DNA from: Paraburkholderia caribensis
GTDB taxonomy: Bacteria > Pseudomonadota > Gammaproteobacteria > Burkholderiales > Burkholderiaceae
Direction of reading: 5' to 3'
Assembly (NCBI RefSeq): GCF_002902945.1
Contig: NZ_CP026101.1
Location: forward strand, 3,624,146-3,688,145
DNA: 64,000 nt
Both the position numbers and the translations under genes were made by a program. This document shows, piece by piece, positions 8,915 to 17,629 of this stretch (within the stretch, counting starts at the first letter, position 1; each line of letters starts with the position of its first letter). Under the pieces are notes generated by a model. That model was not told the origin of the DNA and ran no database searches. It saw nothing but the letters and a program-made list of their open reading frames with translations.

Positions 8915-10432
8915 TTACTTCGCAACGGGCATCGTGAACTCGGCGCCCTTCGCAATGCTGTCCGGCCAGCGCTGCATGATGCTCTTGTAGCGCGTATAGA
9001 AACGCACGCCTTCTTCCCCATACGCGTGGTGATCGCCAAACAGCGACCGCTTCCAGCCGCCGAACGAGTGCCATGCCATCGGTACAGGAATCGGCACATT
9101 GATGCCGACCATGCCGATCTGAATTTGACGCGAGAACGCGCGCGCAACACCGCCATCCGACGTGAACAGCGACACGCCGTTGGCAAACTCGTTCTTGTTG
9201 ATGAGTTCGACAGCCGAAGCAAAATCGGGCACGCGCACCACGCACAACACGGGGCCGAAAATCTCTTCGCGATAGATCTTCATGTCGGTCTTCACATCGT
9301 CGAACAATGTGCCGCCGAGGAAGAAGCCTTTCTCGTGACCCGGCACCTTATGCCCGCGTCCATCGACCACGAGCTTCGCACCCGCCTCGACACCTGCGTC
9401 GATATACCCCGACACTTTCTCGCGATGCGCCGCCGTCACGAGCGGACCCATTTCCGCTTCGCCTTCCATGCCGTTCATGATCTTCAGCGTCTTCACGCGC
9501 GGCGTGAGCCTGTCGATCAATTCGTCGGCGATATGACCGACTGCGACCGCAACGGAAATCGCCATGCAACGCTCGCCCGCCGATCCATACGCCGCGCCGA
9601 TCAAGGCATCGACGGCCTGATCGAGGTCCGCATCCGGCATCACGACGAGGTGATTCTTTGCGCCGCCCAGCGCCTGCACCCGCTTGCCGTGCTTCGTGCC
9701 TTCCGTGTAGATGTATTCGGCGATGGGCGTCGAGCCGACGAACGACAGCGCGCTGACATCGGGATGCGCGAGCAATGCATCGACAGCCACCTTGTCGCCG
9801 TGCACGACATTGAACACACCATCCGGCAAGCCCGCTTCCTTCAGCAATTCGGCAAGCCGGATCGACGCCGAAGGATCGCGTTCCGACGGCTTCAACACGA
9901 ACGTATTGCCGCATGCGATCGCAACGGGGAACATCCAGCACGGGACCATCATCGGGAAGTTGAACGGCGTGATGCCCGCGACCACACCCAACGACTGACG
10001 CAGGTTCCAGTTATCGATGCCACCGCCGATCTGATCGGTGAAATCGGTCTTCAACAGATTCGGAATGCCGCACGCGAATTCGACGATCTCGATGCCGCGC
10101 ATCACTTCGCCCTTCGCATCCGAGAACACCTTGCCGTGTTCGCGCGTGATCAGTTCGGCGAGTTCGTCGTGGTGACGGTCCAGCAGTTCCTTGAACTTGA
10201 ACAGCACGCGTGCGCGCTTGATCGGCGCCGTTTCGCTCCACGCGGGAAAGGCGGCCTTTGCGGCAGCGACGGCTGCGTCGACTTCGGTCACGCTCGCGAG
10301 CGGCACGCGCGACGACACCTCGCCTGTTGCCGGATTGAACACGTCGCCAAAGCGCTGGCTCGTGCCATCGATAGGACGGCCGTTGATCACGTGCGTCAGC
10401 GCGCGCACCTTGCCTTGATCTGTCTCGCTCAT
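8915..10432 (-). CDS. mmsA: Methylmalonate-semialdehyde dehydrogenase (CoA-acylating)
   Basis: This 505-residue enzyme belongs to the aldehyde dehydrogenase superfamily, MmsA branch. It converts methylmalonate or malonate semialdehyde with NAD+ and CoA to propionyl- or acetyl-CoA in valine, thymine or inositol catabolism. Catalytic Cys lies in AGERCMAIS at about residue 289. The cofactor segment TPFNFPMMVPCWM and FVGSTPIAEYIY are family-specific, and a typical class-1 Glu at the active site is not expected. The start ATG at 10432 follows AGGAGACACC. It is divergent from the LysR gene and upstream of the GMC gene. Confidence 0.9.
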   Translation of the reverse strand: MSETDQGKVRALTHVINGRPIDGTSQRFGDVFNPATGEVSSRVPLASVTEVDAAVAAAKAAFPAWSETAPIKRARVLFKFKELLDRHHDELAELITREHGKVFSDAKGEVMRGIEIVEFACGIPNLLKTDFTDQIGGGIDNWNLRQSLGVVAGITPFNFPMMVPCWMFPVAIACGNTFVLKPSERDPSASIRLAELLKEAGLPDGVFNVVHGDKVAVDALLAHPDVSALSFVGSTPIAEYIYTEGTKHGKRVQALGGAKNHLVVMPDADLDQAVDALIGAAYGSAGERCMAISVAVAVGHIADELIDRLTPRVKTLKIMNGMEGEAEMGPLVTAAHREKVSGYIDAGVEAGAKLVVDGRGHKVPGHEKGFFLGGTLFDDVKTDMKIYREEIFGPVLCVVRVPDFASAVELINKNEFANGVSLFTSDGGVARAFSRQIQIGMVGINVPIPVPMAWHSFGGWKRSLFGDHHAYGEEGVRFYTRYKSIMQRWPDSIAKGAEFTMPVAK

Positions 10433-10537
10433 GGTGTCTCCTGTGTAGGGCTTTTTGACGGTCGATGCTGCAGCGCAATGCGGCACGCCTTTGCATGATG
10501 ATTTGAAGCGTAATCGGCAAACGCGCGGCAAATCCAA

Positions 10538-10550
10538 TGAGTAATGCTCA
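10538..10550. promoter_or_regulatory. Candidate LysR-type operator between mmsA and the LysR gene
   Basis: TGAGTAATGCTCA is a 13-bp dyad (TGAG-N5-CTCA) fitting the LysR rule T-N11-A. It lies in the 149-bp divergent region about 30 bp before the LysR start, a normal place for autoregulation and activation of the divergent operon. Confidence 0.45.
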
Positions 10551-10581
10551 AATGCGATATAAGGCGCGTTAATATCAGCAG

Positions 10582-11481
10582 ATGGACCTCACCCTGCTCC
10601 GCGCCTTCGCGACGGTCGCGCGCGAAGGCAATCTGACGCGCGCTGCCGCGCAATTGCATCTGACCCAGCCCGCCGTCAGTCTGCAGATCAAGAACCTGCA
10701 AACCGCGCTCGGCGTGACGCTGTTCACCCGCACGTCGCACGGCCTCGCGCTCACGCGCGACGGCCAGGCGCTGTTGCCGCACGCCGAGCGCGCCCTCGCG
10801 GCCGCCAGCGATGTCGAACGGGCGGCCGCCACGCTGCGCCAGGAAGTGCGCGGGCGTCTGCGCATCGGCACGATTCTCGATCCGGCGTTTCTGCGGCTTG
10901 GCGGGTTTCTGAAGCAGCTCGTCGAGACGTGGCCGCACATCGAAACGCAATTGCGGCACGGCATGTCCGGCTGGGTGCGCGACCAGGTGCGTGCGGGCGA
11001 ACTCGACGTCGGTTACTACATCGGCCAGCCGGACGACGACGAACCGCGCGACAGCGCGATCTTTCACGCTGTCACCCTGACGCACTTTCAATACCGCGTG
11101 CTGGCGCCGCCCGGCTGGAAAGACCGCATGAAAGGCGCACGCGACTGGCGCGCGCTCGCTTCGTTTCCGTGGATCTGGACGCCGCCCGCGTCCGCGCACA
11201 ACCGGCTGCTGACGCGCCGCTTCGCAGATGCCGGGGTCAAGCCCGTCAAGGTCGCAGAAGTGGATCAGGAACCGTCGATGCTCGATCTCGTCAAATCGGG
11301 CGTCGGCCTCACGCTCGCGCGAGATTCGACCGCGCTCGCTGAAGCGCACGCGCACGCGCTGACGATCGTCGAAGGCATCACGGTGCCGACCGAGCTGACA
11401 TTCATCACGCTCGCCGCGCACAAGGACGAGCCGGCGATCGCTGTGGCGCTGAAGCTGATTGAACAGCAGTGGTCGGCGTAA
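10582..11481 (+). CDS. LysR family transcriptional regulator
   Basis: This 299-residue protein has an N-terminal winged helix-turn-helix (residues 1-60; AAAQLHLTQPAVSLQIKNLQ is the recognition region) and a C-terminal substrate-binding effector domain starting near GRLRIGTILD. It is transcribed divergently from mmsA and the GMC dehydrogenase, with a T-N11-A dyad between, so it probably controls them in response to an intermediate of their pathway. The effector is not known. DNA-binding function is firm; the regulon is inferred from gene order. Confidence 0.88.
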   Translation: MDLTLLRAFATVAREGNLTRAAAQLHLTQPAVSLQIKNLQTALGVTLFTRTSHGLALTRDGQALLPHAERALAAASDVERAAATLRQEVRGRLRIGTILDPAFLRLGGFLKQLVETWPHIETQLRHGMSGWVRDQVRAGELDVGYYIGQPDDDEPRDSAIFHAVTLTHFQYRVLAPPGWKDRMKGARDWRALASFPWIWTPPASAHNRLLTRRFADAGVKPVKVAEVDQEPSMLDLVKSGVGLTLARDSTALAEAHAHALTIVEGITVPTELTFITLAAHKDEPAIAVALKLIEQQWSA

Positions 11482-11753
11482 GCGACGCACGCGGAGCGCG
11501 CGCCATAACGCGAGAAGATGCGTTGCGCGATATGAGCCGACCTCATGACACAGCGGAGGCTTTGCACCTTCCCGCGCCGTGGCCTTTAACCACATCGTCA
11601 TGGGCTTTTTGCTAGATTGACGCTTTGCCCGCTTTTCCCCGCTGTTTTCCGTATCGCTTTGGTCTCTGCCGGCCGGTTTGCGCACTCAGGCAATCGGGGC
11701 GAACCCGTCGTCGTCAGAAGCCGTCCACGTTCATCTTTCGACAGGAGCTTCAC

Positions 11754-12284
11754 ATGGCCCGCAACATCGAAATCAAAGCCCGCGCGCAGCACTTCGAGCA
11801 GCTTCGCGAGCGCGCCGCTGCGCTTTCGCCTGATGCTCCGTTGATTTTTCGCCAGCAGGACTTTTTCTACGACGTGCCGCGTGGCCGCCTGAAGTTGCGC
11901 CAGTTCGACGACGGCACACCCGCCGAACTGATCTTCTATCAGCGCGACGACCGCGACGGCCCGAAGGCGTCGTACTACACGCGCAGCCCGGTGACGAACC
12001 CCGAAGCGATGCACTCCCTGCTCGCCACCGCGCTCACCACGCGCGGCATCGTCACGAAGGAGCGCCATGTGTATATCGTCGGGCGCACGCGGATTCACCT
12101 GGACCGCGTCGACGGTCTGGGCGATTTCGTCGAGCTCGAAGTCGTGCTCGCGCAGGATGACGACGAAGAAGGCGGCGAAAAAGAAGCGCACGCCGTGTTC
12201 TCGAAGCTGGGCGTGCCGGAATCGGACCTGGTTGCCGTCGCCTATGTGGACATGCTGAATCAGGAGCCGTTGAAAGCCGCCTGA
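11754..12284 (+). CDS. CYTH-domain protein (class IV adenylate cyclase / triphosphatase family)
   Basis: This 176-residue protein is a single CYTH domain. The start MARNIEIKAR gives the NxExK version of the ExExK triphosphate/metal motif. Further charged strands are RLKLRQF, AELIFYQRDD, THKER-like TKERHVY, and LDRVDGLGDFVELEVVL, a metal-binding strand typical of CyaB-like proteins. Such enzymes make cAMP or hydrolyse triphosphates inside an eight-stranded tunnel; which activity applies here is not visible. RBS ACAGGAGC fixes the ATG at 11754. It stands alone between LysR and the Lrp gene. Confidence 0.82.
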   Translation: MARNIEIKARAQHFEQLRERAAALSPDAPLIFRQQDFFYDVPRGRLKLRQFDDGTPAELIFYQRDDRDGPKASYYTRSPVTNPEAMHSLLATALTTRGIVTKERHVYIVGRTRIHLDRVDGLGDFVELEVVLAQDDDEEGGEKEAHAVFSKLGVPESDLVAVAYVDMLNQEPLKAA

Positions 12285-12303
12285 TTTCAGACGTGCCGCG
12301 CGG

Positions 12304-12795
12304 TCAGACGGCGGCTGCGCCCGGCGTCAGATGACCGAGCGGCAATGGGCCGTTGCGCTTGAACGTCGTCAGCACGATGTACGAGCGCACGCTGTCGACG
12401 CCCGGCACCCGCATCAGCTTCTTCATCACGAACGACGACAGCGCGTTCAGATCCGGCGCCACGATACGCAGCAGGTAATCTGCGTCGCCGACCACCGCGT
12501 GGCACTCCAGCACTTCGGGCAGCACGTCGATCTGCTGCTGGAACTGCTCGATGATCGAATCGCCGTGGTGCTTCAGTTTCAGGCTCGTGAAGGCCGTCAC
12601 GCCGAGCCCGAGCTTTTCGGGCCGCAGCACGACGCGATAGCCGTCGACCACGCCAATCGACTCCAGCCGCTGCAGGCGCCGCCCGATCTGCGACGGCGAC
12701 AGCGGCACCTGCTCGCCCAGTTGCTGGTGCGTCGCGCGCCCGAAGCGCTGCAGGACGTCGAGCAGCGCCAGATCGAAGTGATCGAGTTCTAGCAT
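12304..12795 (-). CDS. Lrp/AsnC family transcriptional regulator
   Basis: This 163-residue regulator has an N-terminal HTH (GRATHQQLGEQVPLSPSQIG) followed by a RAM/ligand-binding domain with VVGDADYLLRIVAPD. GGAGG lies six bases before the ATG at 12795; an upstream in-frame extension lacks a ribosome site. It is divergent from phhA with 150 bp between, so it most likely senses phenylalanine or tyrosine and controls phhAB, as in other proteobacteria where an amino-acid-responsive regulator is paired with phenylalanine hydroxylase. That pairing is inference. Confidence 0.88.
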   Translation of the reverse strand: MLELDHFDLALLDVLQRFGRATHQQLGEQVPLSPSQIGRRLQRLESIGVVDGYRVVLRPEKLGLGVTAFTSLKLKHHGDSIIEQFQQQIDVLPEVLECHAVVGDADYLLRIVAPDLNALSSFVMKKLMRVPGVDSVRSYIVLTTFKRNGPLPLGHLTPGAAAV

Positions 12796-12946
12796 GTAAA
12801 TCCTCCGCATCAATTGGCGATTCAACGCACGATTATCGCATTCCATCCGTGCAATTCGGCAAACATGCGCCCTTTCCGCGCGTTGCCCGCTCTAGACTTG
12901 CACGGTGTCCACTTATCGGGCGAGCGCGCCCAGCCAGTCATCCGTC

Positions 12947-13837
12947 ATGTCCGTCCCGAACACCGCGAAGCTCAAGGAGCAATTCGACGCCGGCCTCGAA
13001 ACCCGCGCAGACTTCACCATCGACCAGCCGATGCATCGCTACGGCGCGGTCGATCACGCGGTGTGGAAACAGCTCTATACGCGGCAGACGGCGCTGCTCA
13101 AGGGGCGCGTGTGCGACGAGTTTCTGGAAGGCGTCGAGCGGCTGAATCTGTCGCCGGAAAGCGTGCCTTCGTTTGACGCGATCAACGAACAACTGATCCC
13201 TGCGACGGGCTGGCGGATCGTCGCCGTGCCGGGTCTCGTGCCGGATCAGGTATTTTTCGAGCATCTGGCGAACCGCCGCTTTCCCGTGACATGGTGGATG
13301 CGCCGTCCGGATCAGCTCGACTACCTGCAGGAGCCCGACTGCTTCCACGATCTGTACGGGCATGTGCCGCTGCTGATCAACCCGGTGTTCGCCGACTACA
13401 TGCACGCGTACGGCCGCGCGGCCCTTGCCGCGAACGACGCGAACGCGCTGCCGCTGCTCGCGCGCCTGTATTGGTACACAGTCGAGTTCGGCCTGATCCG
13501 CGACGACGCGAGTCCAAACGGCGTAAAAATCTACGGTGCAGGAATCGTGTCGAGCAAAGGCGAGACGCTCTACAGCCAGCAAAGCGACGCACCCAATCGC
13601 ATCGCATTCGATCTCGAACGCGTGATGCAGACGCAGTACCGGATCGACACGTTTCAAAAGACCTACTTCGTGATCGACGATTTCTCGCAACTGTTCGACG
13701 TCGCGCGTACCGACTTCGCGCCGCTGCTGGCAAAGCTCGCGCATGCCGCCCCGTTCCCCGCAGGCGAAGTGCGTGCCGCCGACGCCGTCATCACACGCGG
13801 CACGGGCGAAGGCTGGGCAACGGACGGCGACATCTGA
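12947..13837 (+). CDS. phhA: Phenylalanine 4-monooxygenase
   Basis: This 296-residue enzyme hydroxylates phenylalanine to tyrosine with O2, Fe(II) and tetrahydropterin. The iron ligands are visible: His134 and His139 in CFHDLYGHVP, and Glu180 in WYTVEFGL, with the spacing of bacterial enzymes. Length equals the bacterial single-domain form, without the N-terminal ACT domain of animal enzymes. The ATG at 12947 is chosen; a GTG at 12905 would add 14 residues with no ribosome site. It is followed by phhB, which regenerates the pterin. Confidence 0.92.
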   Translation: MSVPNTAKLKEQFDAGLETRADFTIDQPMHRYGAVDHAVWKQLYTRQTALLKGRVCDEFLEGVERLNLSPESVPSFDAINEQLIPATGWRIVAVPGLVPDQVFFEHLANRRFPVTWWMRRPDQLDYLQEPDCFHDLYGHVPLLINPVFADYMHAYGRAALAANDANALPLLARLYWYTVEFGLIRDDASPNGVKIYGAGIVSSKGETLYSQQSDAPNRIAFDLERVMQTQYRIDTFQKTYFVIDDFSQLFDVARTDFAPLLAKLAHAAPFPAGEVRAADAVITRGTGEGWATDGDI

Positions 13838-13944
13838 CGTAGCGCTCTGCAGCAACCCTTCAACCGTGAAAAAATAGGACGAGTGCGTATGCGTCGATGT
13901 ACACGGCATCGGCACAGCCCCGCACAGCTTCAAAAGGTGACACG

Positions 13945-14241
13945 ATGATCCAGAAACTCTCTTCTGAACAACGCGCAACGCAGATCGCTCAACTCGATGG
14001 CTGGCAAAGCGTCGAAGGCCGCGATGCGATCAAACGGCAGCTCAGGTTCGCCGACTTCAACGAAGCGTTCGGCTTCATGACACGCGTCGCGATCAAGGCC
14101 CAGGAGATGGACCATCATCCGGAATGGTTCAACGTCTATAGCAACGTCGAGATCACGCTATCGACGCACGAAGCAAACGGAATCACCGAGCGCGACATTC
14201 GCCTTGCGCGTTTCATTGATGAAATTGCGGCGGGAAAGTGA
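13945..14241 (+). CDS. phhB: 4a-hydroxytetrahydrobiopterin dehydratase (pterin-4a-carbinolamine dehydratase)
   Basis: This 98-residue protein dehydrates the 4a-carbinolamine formed by PhhA so that the pterin cofactor can be recycled. The signature EMDHHPEWFNVY and the late THEANGITERD are the active-site His/Asp cluster of the PCD/DCoH family, and the length is typical. AAAGGTGACACG precedes the ATG at 13945. It lies 107 bp after phhA on the same strand and is very likely co-transcribed. Confidence 0.92.
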   Translation: MIQKLSSEQRATQIAQLDGWQSVEGRDAIKRQLRFADFNEAFGFMTRVAIKAQEMDHHPEWFNVYSNVEITLSTHEANGITERDIRLARFIDEIAAGK

Positions 14242-14349
14242 CGCAAGCGGCGACCCATGCAGTTGATCGGACGAAAGCCGGCCACGCTCCAAAACCCTGA
14301 AGAAAGCCCGCAATGAAAGCGTTTTGCAGGTAATCAGGCCACCAAACCT

Positions 14350-14580
14350 TCACTTCTTTAGGCCATTCTTAAGGGACACGTAAGAATCCCACGCGGCGCG
14401 GGCAATCTCGTCCATTCCTTCCTGCGGCAGCACGGTCTGTCGCTGTACAATCATCAGCGCATACGGCTTGGAGAGCGCGCTTGCCTCCTTGCACAGAACG
14501 AGTTCGTCACCGCTCGAAGGCGAGCGGGAACGCCAGAAATTGATCGCGGCTTCCAGTTCGTGGATCGTAATATCGGACAT
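14350..14580 (-). CDS. Small DUF3717-like protein
   Basis: This 76-residue acidic/basic soluble protein starts MSDITIHELEAAINFWR and has a single cysteine in ELVLCKEASAL. I recognise this as a small family common in Burkholderiales with no assigned function (DUF3717, from memory). It has no signal peptide or membrane segment. It is divergent from the response-regulator gene, with 115 bp between. The ribosome site is weak. No role is proposed. Confidence 0.65.
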   Translation of the reverse strand: MSDITIHELEAAINFWRSRSPSSGDELVLCKEASALSKPYALMIVQRQTVLPQEGMDEIARAAWDSYVSLKNGLKK

Positions 14581-14695
14581 GGCTGGCAGATCTGTTGAAG
14601 GCCGCATCGACGGCACGCCGCACGGCATTCTGTGCAGCAGGCGCCCCGGCGAACCGCGTGCCCCTTGCCCAACCCATTGTACTTGAGCGAAACCC

Positions 14696-15382
14696 ATGCG
14701 ACTCCTTCTGATCGAAGACGACCGCCCTATCGCGCGCGGCATCCAAAGCAGTCTCGAACAAGCCGGCTTCACGGTCGACATGGTCCACGACGGCATCTTC
14801 GCCGAACAGGCCCTCACCCAAAACCGCCACGAACTCGTGATCCTCGATCTGGGATTGCCCGGCATCGACGGCATGACGCTGCTGTCGCGTTTCCGTCAAA
14901 GCAACCGTCATACGCCCGTGATCGTCCTGACCGCGCGCGACGAATTGAATGATCGCGTGCAAGGCCTCAATTCCGGCGCCGACGACTACATGCTGAAGCC
15001 GTTCGAGCCCGCCGAACTGGAAGCGCGCATTCGCGCCGTGATGCGCCGCAGCGGACCGCACGGCGACATGCCGCGTCCGGAAGTGTCGCTCGGTGGCGTG
15101 CGTCTGTCGGGTGTGGATCGCCGCATCTTCAACGACGACAAGCCGCTCGAACTGTCGCCGCGCGAATTCGCCGTGCTCGAAATGCTGTTGCTGCGCCACG
15201 GCCGCGTGGTCAGCAAGGCGCAACTGCAGGATCACCTGACTCACTTCGGCGGCGATCTCGGCGACACCGCGATCGAAGTCTATGTGCACCGCGTGCGCAA
15301 AAAGCTCGAAAACTGCCGCGTCGAAATCGTCACGGTGCGCGGTTTCGGCTATCTGCTCCAGGAAATCCGCCAGGCGTCATAA
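14696..15382 (+). CDS. OmpR-family response regulator (TctD/QseB-like)
   Basis: This 228-residue protein has an N-terminal receiver with acidic pocket EDD (7-9), phosphoacceptor Asp51 in LVILDLGLPG, and conserved Lys101 in YMLKPFE. A C-terminal OmpR winged helix follows (LSPREFAVLEMLLLRHGRVV and EVYVHRVRKKL). It works with the histidine kinase 210 bp downstream. TctD-type regulators usually control tricarboxylate uptake, QseB-type ones the cell surface; the targets here are unknown. Confidence 0.92.
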   Translation: MRLLLIEDDRPIARGIQSSLEQAGFTVDMVHDGIFAEQALTQNRHELVILDLGLPGIDGMTLLSRFRQSNRHTPVIVLTARDELNDRVQGLNSGADDYMLKPFEPAELEARIRAVMRRSGPHGDMPRPEVSLGGVRLSGVDRRIFNDDKPLELSPREFAVLEMLLLRHGRVVSKAQLQDHLTHFGGDLGDTAIEVYVHRVRKKLENCRVEIVTVRGFGYLLQEIRQAS

Positions 15383-15591
15383 TGGTCGTCAAGACCGTTG
15401 TGGTCTGACGGCGTCCGGGTTGTCCGACGGGCGGCCGCAAGCGCATCTTCACGGTTGCGCGGCGGCCGCCTGTGTCATTCAGCCCGGATGTGAATCGCCG
15501 TTTGAACTGCCGTTTCAACTGCATTTTTTGGAACGCATGACTGACGCAGTCGACCATCCCTCGGCGTCGGTCTTTTATCGCGGGTTCGACC

Positions 15592-17094
15592 ATGCCCTAT
15601 CCCGCCGCGAATAGCCTGCGCCGCCAGTTGCTGCGCCGGCTCGCCGCTCCCCTTTCCCTGCTCGCGCTGATGAGCGGCCTCATCGCGTACTGGCTCGCGT
15701 GGCAATACACGCAGCATGTAGTCGACCGTTCACTCGCCGATCTCGCCACGGCCATTTCGAAGCAGATCCAGATTGCCGGCCCCGATGCGCCGATCACAGT
15801 ACCGCCGCTCGCGCAGGCGATGTTCTCCGACCCAGTCGAACAACTCGTGTACCGGATCAGCAATGGCGAAACCGAAATCGCCGGCGACCCGAAACTGCCG
15901 CTGCAAGGCACCAACGTGCGGCGCATGCACTACGCGTACGTGTTCGAGACGCAGCACGAAGGGACGGCCGTGCGCGTCGCACAGGTACGCGTCGACCAGC
16001 CGACGGGCAATCCCGTCGTCATCGAAGTCGGCCAGCCTGTGCATCACCGCTTTCGCATTGCCGCAGAATTTCTGGTCGCGATCATGATGCCGCTGCTGCT
16101 GTTGCTGCTGGCGGGCTGGGTGATCGTGTGGCGCGTCGTGAATCAGCAGCTGAATCCGCTGACAGATCTCGCCGATTCACTGAACCGCCAGACCCACACG
16201 TCGCTGGAACCCGTCGACGAAACGTTCGTCCCCGTCGAAATCCGTCCGCTGACGGGCGCGCTGAACGGCCTGCTAGACCGTCTGAAATCCGCCCTCGACG
16301 CCCAACGCAAATTCATCGCCGACGCCGCGCATCAGTTGCGCACGCCGCTCACCGCGATCAAGCTGCACGCGGAACAGGCGGCCATTGGGCGCGACCCGCA
16401 GCAGACGCTCGCCGCCGTCAAGGAACTGCGTGCCGCCGCCGATCGTGCCGTGCGTCTGTCGAACCAGTTGCTGTCGCTGGCGCGCGCCGAACCGGGCGAA
16501 CAGGCCGCGCGTTTCGTGAATCTCGACGTCGCGTCGCTCGCTTTCGATACGGGCGCCGAATGGGTGCCGCGCGCGCTTGCCGTGCACGTGGACCTCGGTT
16601 TTCAACGGCTCGACGATCCGTCGAACGATCACCCTCTGATCGCGCGCGGCAATCCAGTACTGCTGCGTGAGGTGATTGCGAATCTGCTCGACAACGCGCT
16701 GAAATACGTGCCGCCGTCGCGCATGAACGGCGCGCGGATCACGATGACGGTCGCGCAAACCGTGGTGGATGGCGTCCCGACCGCGGAAGTCACGGTGGAA
16801 GACAACGGACCTGGCGTGCCCCAAAAGCAGCAGCCCGATCTGTTCAAGCGCTTCTTCCGCGGCGACGGCCAGGGCTTGAGCGACGGCACGGTCGACGGCG
16901 GCGCAGGTCTCGGCCTGGCGATCGTGCACGACATCATGGCGCTGCATCGCGGCAGCGTGCATTACGAAGATGCCGCCGATGGTGGCGCGCGTTTTATCGT
17001 GCGGCTTCCCGTCGCGACGGGCGCCGTGCTTCGCGCACCGGAGCCGCCCCGCGAAACAAAAAAACCGGCGCATCATGCGCCGGTCGATCCCTGA
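15592..17094 (+). CDS. Sensor histidine kinase (TctE-like)
   Basis: This 500-residue inner-membrane kinase has two membrane segments (about 18-38 and 160-182) bracketing a 2CSK-type periplasmic sensor domain. A HAMP-like stretch follows, then an H-box with His247 in DAAHQLRTPL, an N-box (NLLDNALKY), and G-boxes (DNGPGVP, GAGLGLAIV). It phosphorylates the preceding response regulator. The last 12 codons overlap a strong hairpin that serves as terminator for the convergent SET gene, so the protein's Lys/Pro/His-rich tail is partly dictated by that structure. Confidence 0.92.
   Translation: MPYPAANSLRRQLLRRLAAPLSLLALMSGLIAYWLAWQYTQHVVDRSLADLATAISKQIQIAGPDAPITVPPLAQAMFSDPVEQLVYRISNGETEIAGDPKLPLQGTNVRRMHYAYVFETQHEGTAVRVAQVRVDQPTGNPVVIEVGQPVHHRFRIAAEFLVAIMMPLLLLLLAGWVIVWRVVNQQLNPLTDLADSLNRQTHTSLEPVDETFVPVEIRPLTGALNGLLDRLKSALDAQRKFIADAAHQLRTPLTAIKLHAEQAAIGRDPQQTLAAVKELRAAADRAVRLSNQLLSLARAEPGEQAARFVNLDVASLAFDTGAEWVPRALAVHVDLGFQRLDDPSNDHPLIARGNPVLLREVIANLLDNALKYVPPSRMNGARITMTVAQTVVDGVPTAEVTVEDNGPGVPQKQQPDLFKRFFRGDGQGLSDGTVDGGAGLGLAIVHDIMALHRGSVHYEDAADGGARFIVRLPVATGAVLRAPEPPRETKKPAHHAPVDP
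17057..17084 (-). terminator. Terminator of the SET gene, embedded in the kinase 3' end
   Basis: ACCGGCGCATCATGCGCCGGT (17064-17084) folds into a 9-bp stem with a 3-base loop. A run of A to its left becomes a U-tract on the minus strand, so it ends transcripts of the convergent SET gene while coding for kinase C-terminal residues on the plus strand. Confidence 0.8.
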
Positions 17095-17146
17095 AGCGTG
17101 TCCCAAAGCGTGCGCTCCGTTCGGTACGAACGGCAGCGCACACTGG

Positions 17147-17629
17147 TCACTTTTTCTTCTTCGCTTTCTTCTCTTCCTTCTTGTCCGGCGCCGCAAGCAT
17201 CGTGCCGCGGCACTTGCGCGCGCCGCAACGGCACTCGTATTCCTTCTTCAGCTTCTTCGTCTGACGCGCGTCGATCACGAGCCCGTAGTCGTAGAACAAC
17301 TCTTCGCCCGCGTCGATATCGCGCAGCGCGTCGATAAACACGTGCCCGTCGATCTCTTCCGCTTCGCAATTCGGCGCACACGAGTGATTGATCCAGCGCG
17401 CGCTGTTGCCCTTCACCTTGCCGTCGATGACATCGCCGCTATCGAGCGCAAAGTAGAACGTGTGATTCGGTTCGTCCGGATTGTGAGGATGCCGCCGCAG
17501 CGCTTCCTTCCAGGAAATCCGTTGGCCCTTGTATTCGATCAACCGCTCGCCGGCTGCGATCGGTTCGAGTGCAAACACGCCTTTGCCGTGCACGCCCGAT
17601 TGACGCACAGCGATCCTGCGTGAACTCAT
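17147..17629 (-). CDS. SET-domain protein lysine methyltransferase with poly-Lys tail
   Basis: This 160-residue protein is almost entirely a SET domain: GVHGKGVFA at the start, catalytic NHSCAPNCE (81-89), and ELFYDYG (110-116). A post-SET zinc motif CRC-x4-C (133-140) completes the zinc site with Cys84. SET proteins move methyl groups from S-adenosylmethionine to lysines. The tail ends DKKEEKKAKKKK, which may bind nucleic acid or act as substrate. AAGGATTG before the ATG at 17629 supports this start. The substrate in bacteria is unknown. Confidence 0.85.
   Translation of the reverse strand: MSSRRIAVRQSGVHGKGVFALEPIAAGERLIEYKGQRISWKEALRRHPHNPDEPNHTFYFALDSGDVIDGKVKGNSARWINHSCAPNCEAEEIDGHVFIDALRDIDAGEELFYDYGLVIDARQTKKLKKEYECRCGARKCRGTMLAAPDKKEEKKAKKKK

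Noticed and set aside
10429..11685. 418-codon minus-strand open frame opposite the LysR gene
   Set aside because: Antisense shadow of an unmistakable LysR regulator; low-complexity Arg-rich composition.
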